Assembly (NCBI GenBank): GCA_903924465.1
Contig: CAIYBN010000038.1
Location: 53,564-117,563 of the forward strand
Direction of reading: 5' to 3'
Origin: an uncultured Myxococcales bacterium
Lineage (GTDB): Bacteria > Myxococcota_A > UBA9042
DNA length: 64,000 nt
Shown here: positions 10,704-19,228 of the stretch, one piece after another
Layout: the number at the start of each line of letters is the position of its first letter
How positions within the stretch are numbered: the first letter of the stretch is position 1
Program-made: the position numbers and the translations under genes
Notes under the pieces: generated by a model
The model's database searches: none
What the model was told of the DNA's origin: nothing
What the model saw: the letters and a program-made list of their open reading frames with translations, nothing else

Positions 10704-10731
10704 TTGACACGTGGCGCGGCTTCCGTAGCCT
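10704..10731 (+). promoter_or_regulatory. Promoter of asnB
   Basis: Perfect -35 TTGACA at 10704-10709, a 16-bp spacer and TAGCCT at 10726-10731, 44 bp before the asnB start. It lies in the 262-bp divergent interval between the glycosyltransferase gene and asnB. Confidence 0.55.
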
Positions 10732-10775
10732 CCGGAGCCGGTTCTCGCGACGTGCGCGGTACGGAGTTCCCCATC

Positions 10776-12743
10776 ATGTGCGGTTTGGTAGGTGTTCTCG
10801 ATCGCCGAGGCGCGGCCATACGATTTCGCGGTGCGGTGCAGCGTGCTGCCGACGCCATCGCGCATCGCGGTCCGGACGACGAGGGCTTCTGGTTCGAGGG
10901 CGCGGTTGGCCTTGGCTTTCGCCGTTTGTCGATTCTGGACCTGACGATCGCCGGGCATCAGCCGATGCAGTCGCACAACGGCGAGTGGACGCTGGTCTTC
11001 AATGGAGAGATCTACAACTTCATCGAACTCCAACGCGAATTGGAGAAATGCGGCGTCGTGTTTCGATCGCACTGCGACACGGAAGTGCTCGTCGAGGCGC
11101 TGGCGCACTGGGGTACACGGGCTTTCGAGCGCTTCAACGGCATGTGGGCTGTACTTGCGTGGCACGCATCGACGCGGACGCTGTACGCCTGCCGCGATCC
11201 GTGGGGCATCAAGCCGTTATTCGTCTCGGATCAAGGCGATTGGATTGGTTTTGCCAGCGAAATCAAAGGTCTGCGAGCGCTTGGATGTCAACATGGTGGC
11301 GTCGAACCGCGAACTGCCCGGCGCTATCTGGACCTGGGCCTGTTGGACACCGATGAACGCACCATGTTTGCCGGCTACGAACGCTTGCTGCCCGGGTACT
11401 TGCACGCCTGGCGCGACGGTCGGCAAGTTCTGTACCAAAAGATGGCCGACGGGACCCAGAGCATCGAGGTTCCGCCGTTTCGCGATGATGCGCGCGGTGA
11501 ACTGGAATTCCGCGAAGCGTTTCGCGACGCGCTGCTGGGTGCAGTGCGAGTGCGCCTCCGTGCGGACGTGGACGTCGGCACTTGCCTGTCCGGCGGCTTG
11601 GATTCGACGACGATCGCCTGCGCGGCCGCGCGGTTCTTGTCAGCGGAACGCGTCACGACATGCCGGCACGCGTTTACCGCCTTGTTGCCCGAGTTCGACG
11701 AGTCCCGCTACATCCGTCCCGTCCTGGCACAGACCGGCGCAGAATGGCACATCACCGTCGCTGCCGACGCGCAATTGGCAGACAAGGCCATCAATTTCTT
11801 CAGCATTCATGACGAGCCGGTACACTCGCTCACGCCGCTGGCGGGCTATCTGGTGATGGAACTCGCCGCACAAGCCGATGTGAAAGTGCTGCTGAACGGC
11901 CAAGGCGCCGACGAACTACTGGCCGGATACAGTTCAACGGTCGGTCCGTTCCTGCGCTCAGTCCTGCAACAGGATGGCGTCCGGGAGGCGCTCCACCAGG
12001 CGCAAATGGAATCGGGCTCGGCCATTGGTGGTGCTGCCTTACTTGCCCGTTCCGCAGGTTCGGCCGCCGCGCGCTCGATCTTTCCCGAAGCGGAAGCCTG
12101 GTGGCGTCGGCACAAGCTCGCGAGCACGGGTCCGCGCTCGGCCAATCTCAAGGTGCCCACCGATGGCCCGCTGGGCCCACCGCGCACGGAACTTCAGCCG
12201 CCAAGCGCGACGTTGGCCGCCGCACTGGACGACCAGGTGCGACGCAACCCGTTGCCGCTGTACCTGCGCATTGAAGACGCCAACTCTTCCGCTTTTTCCC
12301 TGGAAGCCCGTCTGCCCTTTCTGGATCCTGCGGTCGTCGCGCTCGCTCGCGCCGCACCCGCGCGCCTGTTGCGCCGCGATGGCATGAACAAATACCTCTT
12401 GCGCAGCATCCTGCCGGGACTCGTGCCGGAAGTCGTCTGGCAGCGCCGCGAGAAGATGGGCTTTCCCGTGCCAAACGGTCGCTGGATGCATGGGCCGTTG
12501 CGGTCGCTGGTTTTCGATACACTTTCTGAGGAACGTCTGAAAGCACGCGGTTGGTACAACGTGCCGCAAGTCATCGCCGCGCGGGACCAGTTGCTGGGTG
12601 GCCGCGTGGGGGAACCGTCACCGCGCCTTCGCTCTCTCTTCTTGTTGGAACGCTGGGCGCGCGATCACCTGGATAGGCCGGTGCCCGAGGCCATGCCGCC
12701 CTGGCAGCCTTCGACCGCAGCCACGCGCCGCGTCCATGGGTGA
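10776..12743 (+). CDS. asnB: Asparagine synthetase (glutamine-hydrolysing)
   Basis: Makes asparagine, or amidates another carboxylate, from glutamine and ATP. The start at 10776 is fixed by chemistry: Cys2 of MCGLVGVL must be the N-terminal nucleophile of the glutaminase domain, although the frame is open far upstream. The glutaminase domain carries AHRGPDDEG and FNGEIYN; the synthetase domain has the PP-loop SGGLDS at 272-277. At 655 residues it is the long AsnB form typical of polysaccharide and cell-wall loci rather than the 554-residue E. coli enzyme. It overlaps or abuts moeA. A role in glutamine-dependent amidation in envelope synthesis with the neighbouring glycosyltransferase is possible but not shown. 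Confidence 0.93.
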   Translation: MCGLVGVLDRRGAAIRFRGAVQRAADAIAHRGPDDEGFWFEGAVGLGFRRLSILDLTIAGHQPMQSHNGEWTLVFNGEIYNFIELQRELEKCGVVFRSHCDTEVLVEALAHWGTRAFERFNGMWAVLAWHASTRTLYACRDPWGIKPLFVSDQGDWIGFASEIKGLRALGCQHGGVEPRTARRYLDLGLLDTDERTMFAGYERLLPGYLHAWRDGRQVLYQKMADGTQSIEVPPFRDDARGELEFREAFRDALLGAVRVRLRADVDVGTCLSGGLDSTTIACAAARFLSAERVTTCRHAFTALLPEFDESRYIRPVLAQTGAEWHITVAADAQLADKAINFFSIHDEPVHSLTPLAGYLVMELAAQADVKVLLNGQGADELLAGYSSTVGPFLRSVLQQDGVREALHQAQMESGSAIGGAALLARSAGSAAARSIFPEAEAWWRRHKLASTGPRSANLKVPTDGPLGPPRTELQPPSATLAAALDDQVRRNPLPLYLRIEDANSSAFSLEARLPFLDPAVVALARAAPARLLRRDGMNKYLLRSILPGLVPEVVWQRREKMGFPVPNGRWMHGPLRSLVFDTLSEERLKARGWYNVPQVIAARDQLLGGRVGEPSPRLRSLFLLERWARDHLDRPVPEAMPPWQPSTAATRRVHG

Positions 12744-12747
12744 CACG

Positions 12748-13959
12748 ATGGCGAGCGTGGAAGAAGCGCTGGCCCGCGTACTCGCAGCGATCACGCCCTT
12801 GTCGGCCGAGACGGTCGCGTTGGAGGACGCTCACCGCCGGGTGTTGGCTGAAGACGTCCTGGCCGACGCCGACGTTCCGGCATTCGACCGCGCTGCCATG
12901 GACGGCATCGCGCTGCGTTCTACGGACGGTGCTGCCGGCGCGGTGGTTGCCCAAGTCGGCGAAAGTGCTGCGGGGATGCCGTTTCCTGGCCAAATCCTGT
13001 CCGGCCAGTGCGTTCGTGTCATGACCGGCGGTGTCGTGCCGCAGGGTGCGGACGCCGTCGTTCCAGTCGAACGGGTCGAGCGCTTGGACGGCGACCTGTA
13101 CCGCTTGCTGGACTCCGCGCGCGCGGAGCAACATATCGCCAGGCGCGGCAGTGAATTGCACCAATTTGACGTTGTGTTGCACGCCGGCTCTCTGCTCAAC
13201 GGTGCGCGCATGGGTGTTCTGGCCACCTGCGGGCGCGATCGCGTGCGCGTGGCCCGGCGACCTGTCGTCGCGGTGTTGCCCACCGGCAATGAAATCGTGC
13301 CCGTCGCAGCGATGCCTGCGCTGGGTCAGGTCCGCGACGCGAATCGCCATGCGTTGACCGGACTCCTGCTGAACGCCGGCGCGGACGTCCGCCAGTGCGC
13401 CGTGGCAGCGGACGACCGCGCCAGGCTGACGTCGGCCATCGCCGGCGCCTGGGAGGATGCCGACGTCCTGGTCACGTCTGGCGGCGTATCTGCCGGCGAC
13501 TACGATCTGGTCCCACAGGTTTTGCAAACCCTTGGCGCAACATTACATTTTCACACGATCGCGATCAAACCCGGCAAGCCGCTGTTGTTCGCGACGCGCC
13601 AGCATCGCGGTCGGACGCAATACGTCTTTGGCCTGCCCGGCAATCCCGTATCTTCGTATGTCTGTTGCGCCTTGTTCGTGCTGCCCGCGCTGGCTGCGCT
13701 CCAGGGCGCGCCCGCGGCGTGGCAGCGCCTGACCTTGCCAACGCTCAGTCCGCTGCCCGCGACTGGGCCACGCGCCGAGATCCGTTCGGCATCCCTTGTC
13801 CAGGTCGACGGCGCAACGCACGCCGACGTCCACGATTTGGGCAGTTCCGCTGATTTGACTCGTTTTTCTCACGGCGACTGGTTCGCTTTTCGCCCCGCGC
13901 ATGCGCCCCAAGTCGCGGCGGGCGCTTCCATCGTGCTGTTTGCGTCGCCAAGGCCGTAA
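12748..13959 (+). CDS. moeA: Molybdopterin molybdenumtransferase MoeA
   Basis: Inserts molybdate into adenylylated molybdopterin, the last step of Moco synthesis. The protein is 403 residues if the ATG at 12748 is used, where GGGTGA gives a weak ribosome site; an ATG at 12736 would overlap asnB by 8 bp and add four residues. Conserved blocks are FDRAAMDGIAL, MTGGVVPQGADAVVPVE, TSGGVSAGDYDLVP and GLPGNPVSS. No other Moco gene is nearby. Translational coupling with asnB is likely from the overlap, although the two functions are unrelated. Confidence 0.95.
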   Translation: MASVEEALARVLAAITPLSAETVALEDAHRRVLAEDVLADADVPAFDRAAMDGIALRSTDGAAGAVVAQVGESAAGMPFPGQILSGQCVRVMTGGVVPQGADAVVPVERVERLDGDLYRLLDSARAEQHIARRGSELHQFDVVLHAGSLLNGARMGVLATCGRDRVRVARRPVVAVLPTGNEIVPVAAMPALGQVRDANRHALTGLLLNAGADVRQCAVAADDRARLTSAIAGAWEDADVLVTSGGVSAGDYDLVPQVLQTLGATLHFHTIAIKPGKPLLFATRQHRGRTQYVFGLPGNPVSSYVCCALFVLPALAALQGAPAAWQRLTLPTLSPLPATGPRAEIRSASLVQVDGATHADVHDLGSSADLTRFSHGDWFAFRPAHAPQVAAGASIVLFASPRP

Positions 13960-13961
13960 TA

Positions 13962-13990
13962 TTGACACACGCAGGCAGCCTCAGTACTGT
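13962..13990 (+). promoter_or_regulatory. Promoter of the 14.2-kb lipoprotein gene
   Basis: TTGACA at 13962-13967, 17-bp spacer, TACTGT at 13985-13990. This is the cleanest sigma-70-type promoter in the window. Transcription from about 13997 gives a leader of roughly 175 nt before the lipoprotein ATG; nothing recognisable as a riboswitch is seen in it. Confidence 0.65.
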
Positions 13991-14173
13991 ATTGCACTTG
14001 GCGAGAGGCTCAAACCTTTTGCCAAGTTGCGCGGGTGTGGATCCGCGCATGTGAATGTGCTGTGATCCCGCCAAGAACGATGGCGATCAAGCCGCGCAGG
14101 ACTGAAGCCAGGTCGGCCAGGAAAAGCGCGGGGTGAAGAGGCCTAAACCGGCCACGACTATGGGGAGTCCTGA

Positions 14174-15355
14174 ATGAAGCGCTTTTTGAACCCGGCCCTC
14201 GTGGCCATTGCCGCGTTTGCCACCTTTGGCTTGGCGGCTTGTGGTAGCTCGACTACCAGCAGCGGCACGCCCGTTGACGACACCACCACCGGCACCGACG
14301 ACGCCGCGATTGGCGACACGCCAGGAACCGACGCGACAACCGGCACCGACGTCACAACGGCTGACGCCGGTCCATGCGGCAAGGCGTGCGCCGCGACCGA
14401 GAAGTGCAATGCAACCACTGGCAAGTGCGAAGCGCTGCCGTGTGGCGGCCCGTGCGCGACCGCTGGCGACAAGTGCGGCGCCGACAACAAGTGCTACACG
14501 CCATGTGGCGGCCCGTGCAAGACTGGCGAGACCTGCGACGAGACGACGGCGCCCGGCACCTGCAAGGCGTACACGGCTCCGACTTCGTGGGGCATCGGCG
14601 GCGACGGCAAGATCCAGCACGTGGTGAAGTTGGCCATCTCCTCCAAGGCGACGTCCTGCGACCTGGTCGATGGAACCGGCAAGCTGGGCGCTGGCGACGG
14701 CACGGGCGACAACGCTCTGGCTGGCGCGTCGAGCCTCATCGGCTCGAACCTGCAGGATGCGGTCACCAAGGGTACGGTTGCGCTGTTGTTCGAACCGAAG
14801 ACCTACAAGACCGACGGCACGACCTTCACCTTCAACGTCCTCATTGGCAACGTTGACGCGACCGACACGGCCCACAAGCCGATCGACGTGGGCGCGAAGT
14901 TCACCGTCAAGCCGGTCTCGTATGACCTGACCAAGTGCGATGCCACGGGCTGCCCGTCGCTCGTCACCTTCAACTCGGCGACCATCAAGGCCGGCGTGCT
15001 CGATGCCAAGTCGGACAAGTTCTTCCTGAACTTGAACATCTCGTCCATCGCGCTCGCGCTGACCATCTACGCCGTTGACTTCACCGGCCCGACGACCGAC
15101 GGCACCAGCTGGGTCGCCACGACCGGTGGTCGCCTCTGCGGTTACATCACCGTCGACGACCTGAACAAGACCATCGATGCGCTCCCGGCTTCCACGCTGG
15201 CGCAATTCGGCGGTGCGGCTGCGGTCAAGAAGCTGCTCCCGACCCTCATCAAGCCCGATGTCTCGACCGCCGGCGACGGCGTCAAGGACGCCATGTCCCT
15301 GTCGCTCGACATCGACACGCTGGGCGGTTTCGTCACCGGTATGGGCGCGAACTAA
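14174..15355 (+). CDS. Predicted lipoprotein with Cys-rich N-terminal segment
   Basis: A 393-residue protein with a lipoprotein signal (MKRF, a hydrophobic stretch, lipobox LAAC), a Thr/Asp-rich linker, then a short Cys-rich stretch of about 50 residues with CGGPC motifs, and a larger C-terminal part with no motif I recognise. It has its own strong promoter, a GGGGAG ribosome site and a clear intrinsic terminator, so it is a monocistronic and probably well-expressed surface or periplasmic protein. The Cys-rich stretch resembles the EGF-like or CDDGNPCT-type modules of other lipoproteins in the window. Function unknown. Confidence 0.8.
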   Translation: MKRFLNPALVAIAAFATFGLAACGSSTTSSGTPVDDTTTGTDDAAIGDTPGTDATTGTDVTTADAGPCGKACAATEKCNATTGKCEALPCGGPCATAGDKCGADNKCYTPCGGPCKTGETCDETTAPGTCKAYTAPTSWGIGGDGKIQHVVKLAISSKATSCDLVDGTGKLGAGDGTGDNALAGASSLIGSNLQDAVTKGTVALLFEPKTYKTDGTTFTFNVLIGNVDATDTAHKPIDVGAKFTVKPVSYDLTKCDATGCPSLVTFNSATIKAGVLDAKSDKFFLNLNISSIALALTIYAVDFTGPTTDGTSWVATTGGRLCGYITVDDLNKTIDALPASTLAQFGGAAAVKKLLPTLIKPDVSTAGDGVKDAMSLSLDIDTLGGFVTGMGAN

Positions 15356-15375
15356 GCTTCTCGCTTCCAGTGTCT

Positions 15376-15422
15376 CCAACGGCGGTCACTCGGGAAACTG
15401 GGTGGCCGCCGTTGGCGTTTTT
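15376..15422 (+). terminator. Intrinsic terminator after the lipoprotein gene
   Basis: Perfect 10-bp stem CCAACGGCGG (15376-15385) with CCGCCGTTGG (15406-15415), followed by CG and five T. The position just after the stop codon at 15355 and the T-run make it a convincing Rho-independent terminator. Confidence 0.9.
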
Positions 15423-15445
15423 GCCACGCATCGGCGCCCCGAACG

Positions 15446-15474
15446 TTGACCACGCCCGCCCGTCATGCTATCGC
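15446..15474 (+). promoter_or_regulatory. Promoter of the CoA-transferase gene
   Basis: TTGACC at 15446-15451, 17-bp spacer, TATCGC at 15469-15474 with extended TGC. It lies just after the terminator and 44 bp before the ATG at 15519. Confidence 0.55.
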
Positions 15475-15518
15475 CTCGCGCTGCTGCGACGTGCATTCGG
15501 ACACGAAGCGAGGGCTGG

Positions 15519-16220
15519 ATGAACAAAGTATTCGCAAGCGCCATGGACGCGATCCACGACTTGGCTGACAGCGCAACGGTGCTCGTCTCGGGATTTGGCC
15601 TGTCGGGCAATCCCGAGCACCTGATCCGCGCCGTGCATGAACGCGGCACACGGGATCTCACCATCATTTCCAACAACTGCGGCACGACGAACGACGGCCT
15701 TGGCGTGCTTTTGCAGGCGCGCCAGGTGCGCAAGATGGTGTCCAGCTACGTGGGCGAGAACAAGGAATTCGAGAGGCAATTCCTGGCTGGCGAGTTGGAA
15801 GTCGAGTTGAACCCGCAAGGCACGCTGGCCGAGCGCATCCGCGCAGGCGGCGCCGGCATTCCGGCTTTCTTCACGCCCACCGGCGCGGGCACGCTGGTGG
15901 CGGAGGGCAAGGAACAGCGCGAGTTCAACGGCAAGATGTGCGTGCTGGAGACCGGCCTGCGCGGCGACTTCGCCTTTGTCAAAGCGTGGAAAGGCGATCG
16001 CCACGGCAATCTCGTCTATCGCAAGACCGCGCAAGCCTTCGCGCCGATGATTGCGACCGCCGGCAAAGTGACGATCGCAGAAGTGGAGCATCTGGTGGAG
16101 CCCGGCGAGATCGATCCCGATCACGTTCACACGCCTGGCATCTACGTGCAGCGGATCTTCCAGGGCCACGACTGGCGCAAGCCCATTGAACAGCGCACCA
16201 CGCGCAAGCGTCCGACATGA
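15519..16220 (+). CDS. scoA: 3-oxoacid CoA-transferase, subunit A
   Basis: Family I CoA-transferase alpha subunit, which normally works with a beta subunit that carries the catalytic Glu to move CoA between succinyl-CoA and acetoacetate or similar acids. The 233-residue protein from the ATG at 15519 (GAGGG upstream) contains VSGFGLSGNPEHLI and TIISNNCG, the classical subunit A blocks, and ends with a typical GIYVQRIFQG. The beta-subunit gene that almost always follows directly is absent: the next gene overlaps by four bases (ATGA) and encodes an amidohydrolase lipoprotein. The partner must be elsewhere or the complex is incomplete. Confidence 0.92.
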   Translation: MNKVFASAMDAIHDLADSATVLVSGFGLSGNPEHLIRAVHERGTRDLTIISNNCGTTNDGLGVLLQARQVRKMVSSYVGENKEFERQFLAGELEVELNPQGTLAERIRAGGAGIPAFFTPTGAGTLVAEGKEQREFNGKMCVLETGLRGDFAFVKAWKGDRHGNLVYRKTAQAFAPMIATAGKVTIAEVEHLVEPGEIDPDHVHTPGIYVQRIFQGHDWRKPIEQRTTRKRPT

Positions 16221-17530
16221 AGCAGCTCGCGTCGTTGCTGCTGGGCGTGACGCTGCTGGTCGGCTGTCAGCCCAAGCCGTCCGCTGTGCCGACCAAGACG
16301 CCCGTGACAGTCGCCGACGTGCAGCAACTTCCGCCCGCTCCGCCGCCCGTCGCGCCGCCGAAGATCGCCGACGTGGCGCCGCCTGTCTCCGAGCGTCCCG
16401 GGTACGTGCGACCGGCCATCATCGACTTCCACGCCCACCTGAGCCTCGACGGCCAGGAGCGCATCCAGCAGATCATGCGGGAAGACGGCATCGACGTGAT
16501 GGTGAACCTGTCAGGCGGCTCCTACCGGCGCGGTCCGGACGCGTGGCTGCAGGCAAAGATTCTGGCGGACGCGCTGCACGGACGCGTGCTGAACTTCATG
16601 AACCCGGACTGGTCGGGCTTTGGTCAGCCAGAATGGGCTGCGCGCGAGGCGGGCCGGCTGGAGGAGGCTGTGACGCGCTACGATTTCCGCGGCTTGAAGA
16701 TTGCCAAGATCCTCGGCCTCGGTGCGATCGATGAGACGACGGAGCAACTGGTCAAGGTCGACGATCCGCGGCTGAACCCGCTGTGGCAAAAATGCGCGGA
16801 TTTGGGCATTCCGGTGACGATTCACGTCGCTGATCCGCGGGCGTTTTGGTGGCCGCTGGATCCGCAGAACGAGAGGTGGGACGAACTCAAAGTGCATCCC
16901 GGCTGGGCGTATGGGCCAATGCCGCCGGAGTTGGCCGCGCAACTGCCGGTCCGGCCCAAGCCGCCGTCCTGGGTGGAGTTGCTGCAGGCGGCGGAGCGCA
17001 TGTACCGCGCCAATCCGCGGACGACCTTTGTCGCTGTGCATTTTGGTAACGCCGCAGAAGATCTCGACTATGTGGACGGACTGCTGACGCGCAACGACAA
17101 CGTGTACATGGATCTCGCCGCGCGCGTCGGCGAATTTGGCCGGCATCCGGTGGCCAAGCTGCAGGCGTTTTTCGCCAAATGGCAGGATCGGATCGTGTTT
17201 GGCACCGACATCGGCATTGGCTCGGACTTCCTGATGCTGGGCTCCAACGGCGCGGTGGAGCCGCAAATGCCCGACGTGCGGCCGTTCTACGAGGCGCATT
17301 TCCGCTTCCTGGAGACCGCGCAGAAGCAGATCGCCCACCCGAGTCCGATTCAAGGCAACTGGAAAGTCGACGCGATCGATCTGCCGACGGCCATTTTGCA
17401 GAAGGTGTACCGGGAGAATGCGCTGCACTTGCTCGATCGGACGCAGTTGAAGGCGTTCGCCGCGCGCACGCTGCCCAAGGCCGGGAAAATGGCGCTGGGC
17501 GTGCCCGATGGGCGTCAGCCCAAGCCGTGA
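16217..17530 (+). CDS. Amidohydrolase-2 family lipoprotein
   Basis: A 437-residue predicted lipoprotein (MKQLASLLLG, lipobox LVGC) with a Pro-rich linker and a metal-dependent hydrolase TIM barrel of the amidohydrolase-2 (ACMSD-like) family. Visible metal-ligand candidates are HAH in IIDFHAHLS, the His in VTIHVADP, the His in VAVHFGN and the Asp in VFGTDIG. Members hydrolyse or decarboxylate small aromatic or lactone substrates; a surface-anchored form is uncommon. The start overlaps the CoA-transferase stop (ATGA), so the two are translationally coupled. Substrate unknown. Confidence 0.85.
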   Translation: MKQLASLLLGVTLLVGCQPKPSAVPTKTPVTVADVQQLPPAPPPVAPPKIADVAPPVSERPGYVRPAIIDFHAHLSLDGQERIQQIMREDGIDVMVNLSGGSYRRGPDAWLQAKILADALHGRVLNFMNPDWSGFGQPEWAAREAGRLEEAVTRYDFRGLKIAKILGLGAIDETTEQLVKVDDPRLNPLWQKCADLGIPVTIHVADPRAFWWPLDPQNERWDELKVHPGWAYGPMPPELAAQLPVRPKPPSWVELLQAAERMYRANPRTTFVAVHFGNAAEDLDYVDGLLTRNDNVYMDLAARVGEFGRHPVAKLQAFFAKWQDRIVFGTDIGIGSDFLMLGSNGAVEPQMPDVRPFYEAHFRFLETAQKQIAHPSPIQGNWKVDAIDLPTAILQKVYRENALHLLDRTQLKAFAARTLPKAGKMALGVPDGRQPKP

Positions 17531-17535
17531 CGAGC

Positions 17536-17598
17536 GATGCTTGACCGGCGTGCGCCGCAGGACAAACAGTGCCAAGGCACCGCAGCCGACGCCGAACC
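17536..17598. repeat. Direct repeat copy 1: duplicated 3' end of the flippase-like gene
   Basis: 63 bp that match 17657-17719 with no gaps and a small number of substitutions; the two lie 121 bp apart. On the minus strand it encodes the same terminal peptide GCGALALFVLRRTPVKH as the functional copy (GCGAVALFVLRRTPVKH). It has no stop at the equivalent place and is outside any gene. Confidence 0.85.
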
Positions 17599-17603
17599 GG
17601 CAA

Positions 17604-17644
17604 GCCTCGGCCGCGCGAAGACCTGGAGCGCGATCAGCCGAGGC
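17604..17644. other. Weak inverted repeat between convergent genes
   Basis: GCCTCGGC at 17604-17611 and GCCGAGGC at 17637-17644, a perfect 8-bp arm pair with a 25-nt loop and no T-run. It sits between the two repeat copies and could end transcription of both convergent genes, but the loop is long. Confidence 0.3.
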
Positions 17645-17651
17645 GCGGCAG

Positions 17652-18608
17652 TCAGGGATGCTTGACCGGTGTGCGCCGCAGGACAAACAGCGCCACAGCC
17701 CCACAGCCCACGCCGAACCACAGCGTGCAAAATCGAATCAGCAACGTCACCAACGCCGCTTCGGGCTTCGCCAGGCTGAGGCCGAGTGCCGGAGCCAACA
17801 GCAGCGCCACCATCACCGCTTCGGTCGAGCCGACGCCACCGGGCAACATGGACACCGCGCCGAACAGCGTCGCCATCGCGTACACGACGATCGCTGGCCC
17901 CAGTCCACCCGCGGCGGACACGCCGTCCAGCAGCAGGCGGAATGCGATCGCTTCGAGCAGCCAGGCCAGCGCGGCGAGGCCCACGCCTTCCAGGAGCAGC
18001 CGCGGCGCGCAGAGAATCTTCAGCACGCCGTGCACGCGCCGACCGAGCGCCACGAGTTTGGCCAAGCGCGGATGCGCGTCGACGCGGGCGGCGAGGCGAT
18101 CCAGCAGCCACGGCAAGAACCGGGGATGCGCAATCGTCAGCAAGAAGCCGAGGCATAGGCCGAGAACGCCAAGGAATAACGCCGTGTGCGCGCCATACTG
18201 CGCCACACCGATCGCCGCGATCGCCAGCAAGCCCACGACATCGGTGAACCGCTCGGCCACGACCGCGCTCGCCACCTCGGGAATCGGTGTGCCACGGCGC
18301 TCGTTGAGCAAGAAGCCTTTGAAGATCTCGCCCATTTTTCCCGGCGTTACGGTGAGCAGAAAACCGGAGACAAAGACCAGCCAGGCTTCCGGCGGCGTAA
18401 CGAAGATACCCAACGCATGAAGATAACGCCGAAAGCGGATGGAGCGCAGCGTGTAGTTGCCCAGCACCAGCGCGCACGCGGGAATGAGCGTGGCAAACGG
18501 ATAGTGCCATGCCGCCGCCCGAAGCTTGCCGACGTCGGCGAATAGCGCCGTGCCCACGAGCACGAGGATCAGAAGCAGGACTGCGGAACCAAGCGTTTTG
18601 CGGTTCAA
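17652..18608 (-). CDS. LPG-synthase/flippase-like integral membrane protein (UPF0104 family)
   Basis: A 318-residue polytopic membrane protein of the lysylphosphatidylglycerol synthase transmembrane-region family. Hydrophobic segments are spread along the whole length; conserved family features are RSIRFRRYL, SGFLLTVTPGKMGE, FKGFLLNERRG and the LPGGVGSTEA block near the C-terminus. Members without the cytosolic synthetase domain are thought to act in lipid or glycolipid translocation. The start codon is TTG at 18608, overlapping the stop of the upstream lipoprotein gene by four bases (TTGA). The last 60 bases are duplicated just downstream. It is the last gene of a folK-lipoprotein-flippase operon. 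Confidence 0.88.
   Translation of the reverse strand: MNRKTLGSAVLLLILVLVGTALFADVGKLRAAAWHYPFATLIPACALVLGNYTLRSIRFRRYLHALGIFVTPPEAWLVFVSGFLLTVTPGKMGEIFKGFLLNERRGTPIPEVASAVVAERFTDVVGLLAIAAIGVAQYGAHTALFLGVLGLCLGFLLTIAHPRFLPWLLDRLAARVDAHPRLAKLVALGRRVHGVLKILCAPRLLLEGVGLAALAWLLEAIAFRLLLDGVSAAGGLGPAIVVYAMATLFGAVSMLPGGVGSTEAVMVALLLAPALGLSLAKPEAALVTLLIRFCTLWFGVGCGAVALFVLRRTPVKHP
17657..17719. repeat. Direct repeat copy 2: 3' end of the flippase-like gene
   Basis: The in-gene copy of the 63-bp duplication, covering the last codons of the minus-strand flippase-like gene. Most differences from copy 1 leave the peptide unchanged. Confidence 0.85.
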
Positions 18609-19228
18609 GGCGTCGTCTCCGTCTGCGCACGCGGTGGCAGGGTGGCAAGGAGCGCTTCAACCCGCGCCAGTTCCACGCGCAGCCGCGGTGGATCAAACCC
18701 GCTGGGCCCGCGCCAATCGGGATACCGCTGCGTCAAGAAGCGCAGATCGCCGGCGAGATCCTCGACGACCCGCGGCGCCAATTCACCCATGCGCAGGCCA
18801 CCTTGACCATCCGCCAGCAGGATCCAGCGCAGGTACGCGCGGCAAAATCGCGTCTCCGGCGCGTCAGGCGCAACCGCCAGCAGCGCATCGACTGCTTTGC
18901 GGATCGCGTCAAAACGCGCCATGAAATCTTCGCTGTGTGACAGCCGCACCACGGCCGTCGCCACGAGCCGCCGCGCATCCGGGCTGCGCGCAAGCTCCTG
19001 GCGGTCGACCCGCTGCAGCTCGTCTTCCAGCAGCGCCGAGACTTGGTTCCGCGCGCCAAGCGCTTCCAGACCATCCAGCAGCACGTCGAGCTCCAGCTGT
19101 GCCGGCAGCTCGACTTCATGCAACACCAATGGCGGCGGCACCTGACCGGCGGGCAAAAAGGGCGACGTCGGCGGCGGACTGTGCTCGCACGCCACCAACA
19201 GCAAGAGAATCAGGCTTATGTGGCGCAT
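18605..19228 (-). CDS. Hypothetical lipoprotein in folK operon
   Basis: A 207-residue predicted lipoprotein (MRHISLILLLLVAC; lipobox LVAC, C14). The mature part is largely helical in appearance, with many Leu/Glu/Arg residues and two internal Leu-rich stretches that could be TPR-like; no domain is recognised. Overlaps folK by 13 bp at its start and the flippase-like gene by 4 bp at its end, so all three are probably translated as a coupled unit. A periplasmic partner of the membrane protein is plausible from position only. Confidence 0.72.
   Translation of the reverse strand: MRHISLILLLLVACEHSPPPTSPFLPAGQVPPPLVLHEVELPAQLELDVLLDGLEALGARNQVSALLEDELQRVDRQELARSPDARRLVATAVVRLSHSEDFMARFDAIRKAVDALLAVAPDAPETRFCRAYLRWILLADGQGGLRMGELAPRVVEDLAGDLRFLTQRYPDWRGPSGFDPPRLRVELARVEALLATLPPRAQTETTP

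Noticed and set aside
12598..12747. Extended upstream start for moeA
   Set aside because: It would overlap asnB heavily; the family starts near MASVEEALARV.
13991..14173. Riboswitch in the leader of the 14.2-kb lipoprotein gene
   Set aside because: No known riboswitch core or strong stem could be matched by eye.
17604..17644. Hairpin as a strong bidirectional terminator
   Set aside because: Loop of 25 bases, no T-run in either direction; kept only as a weak feature.
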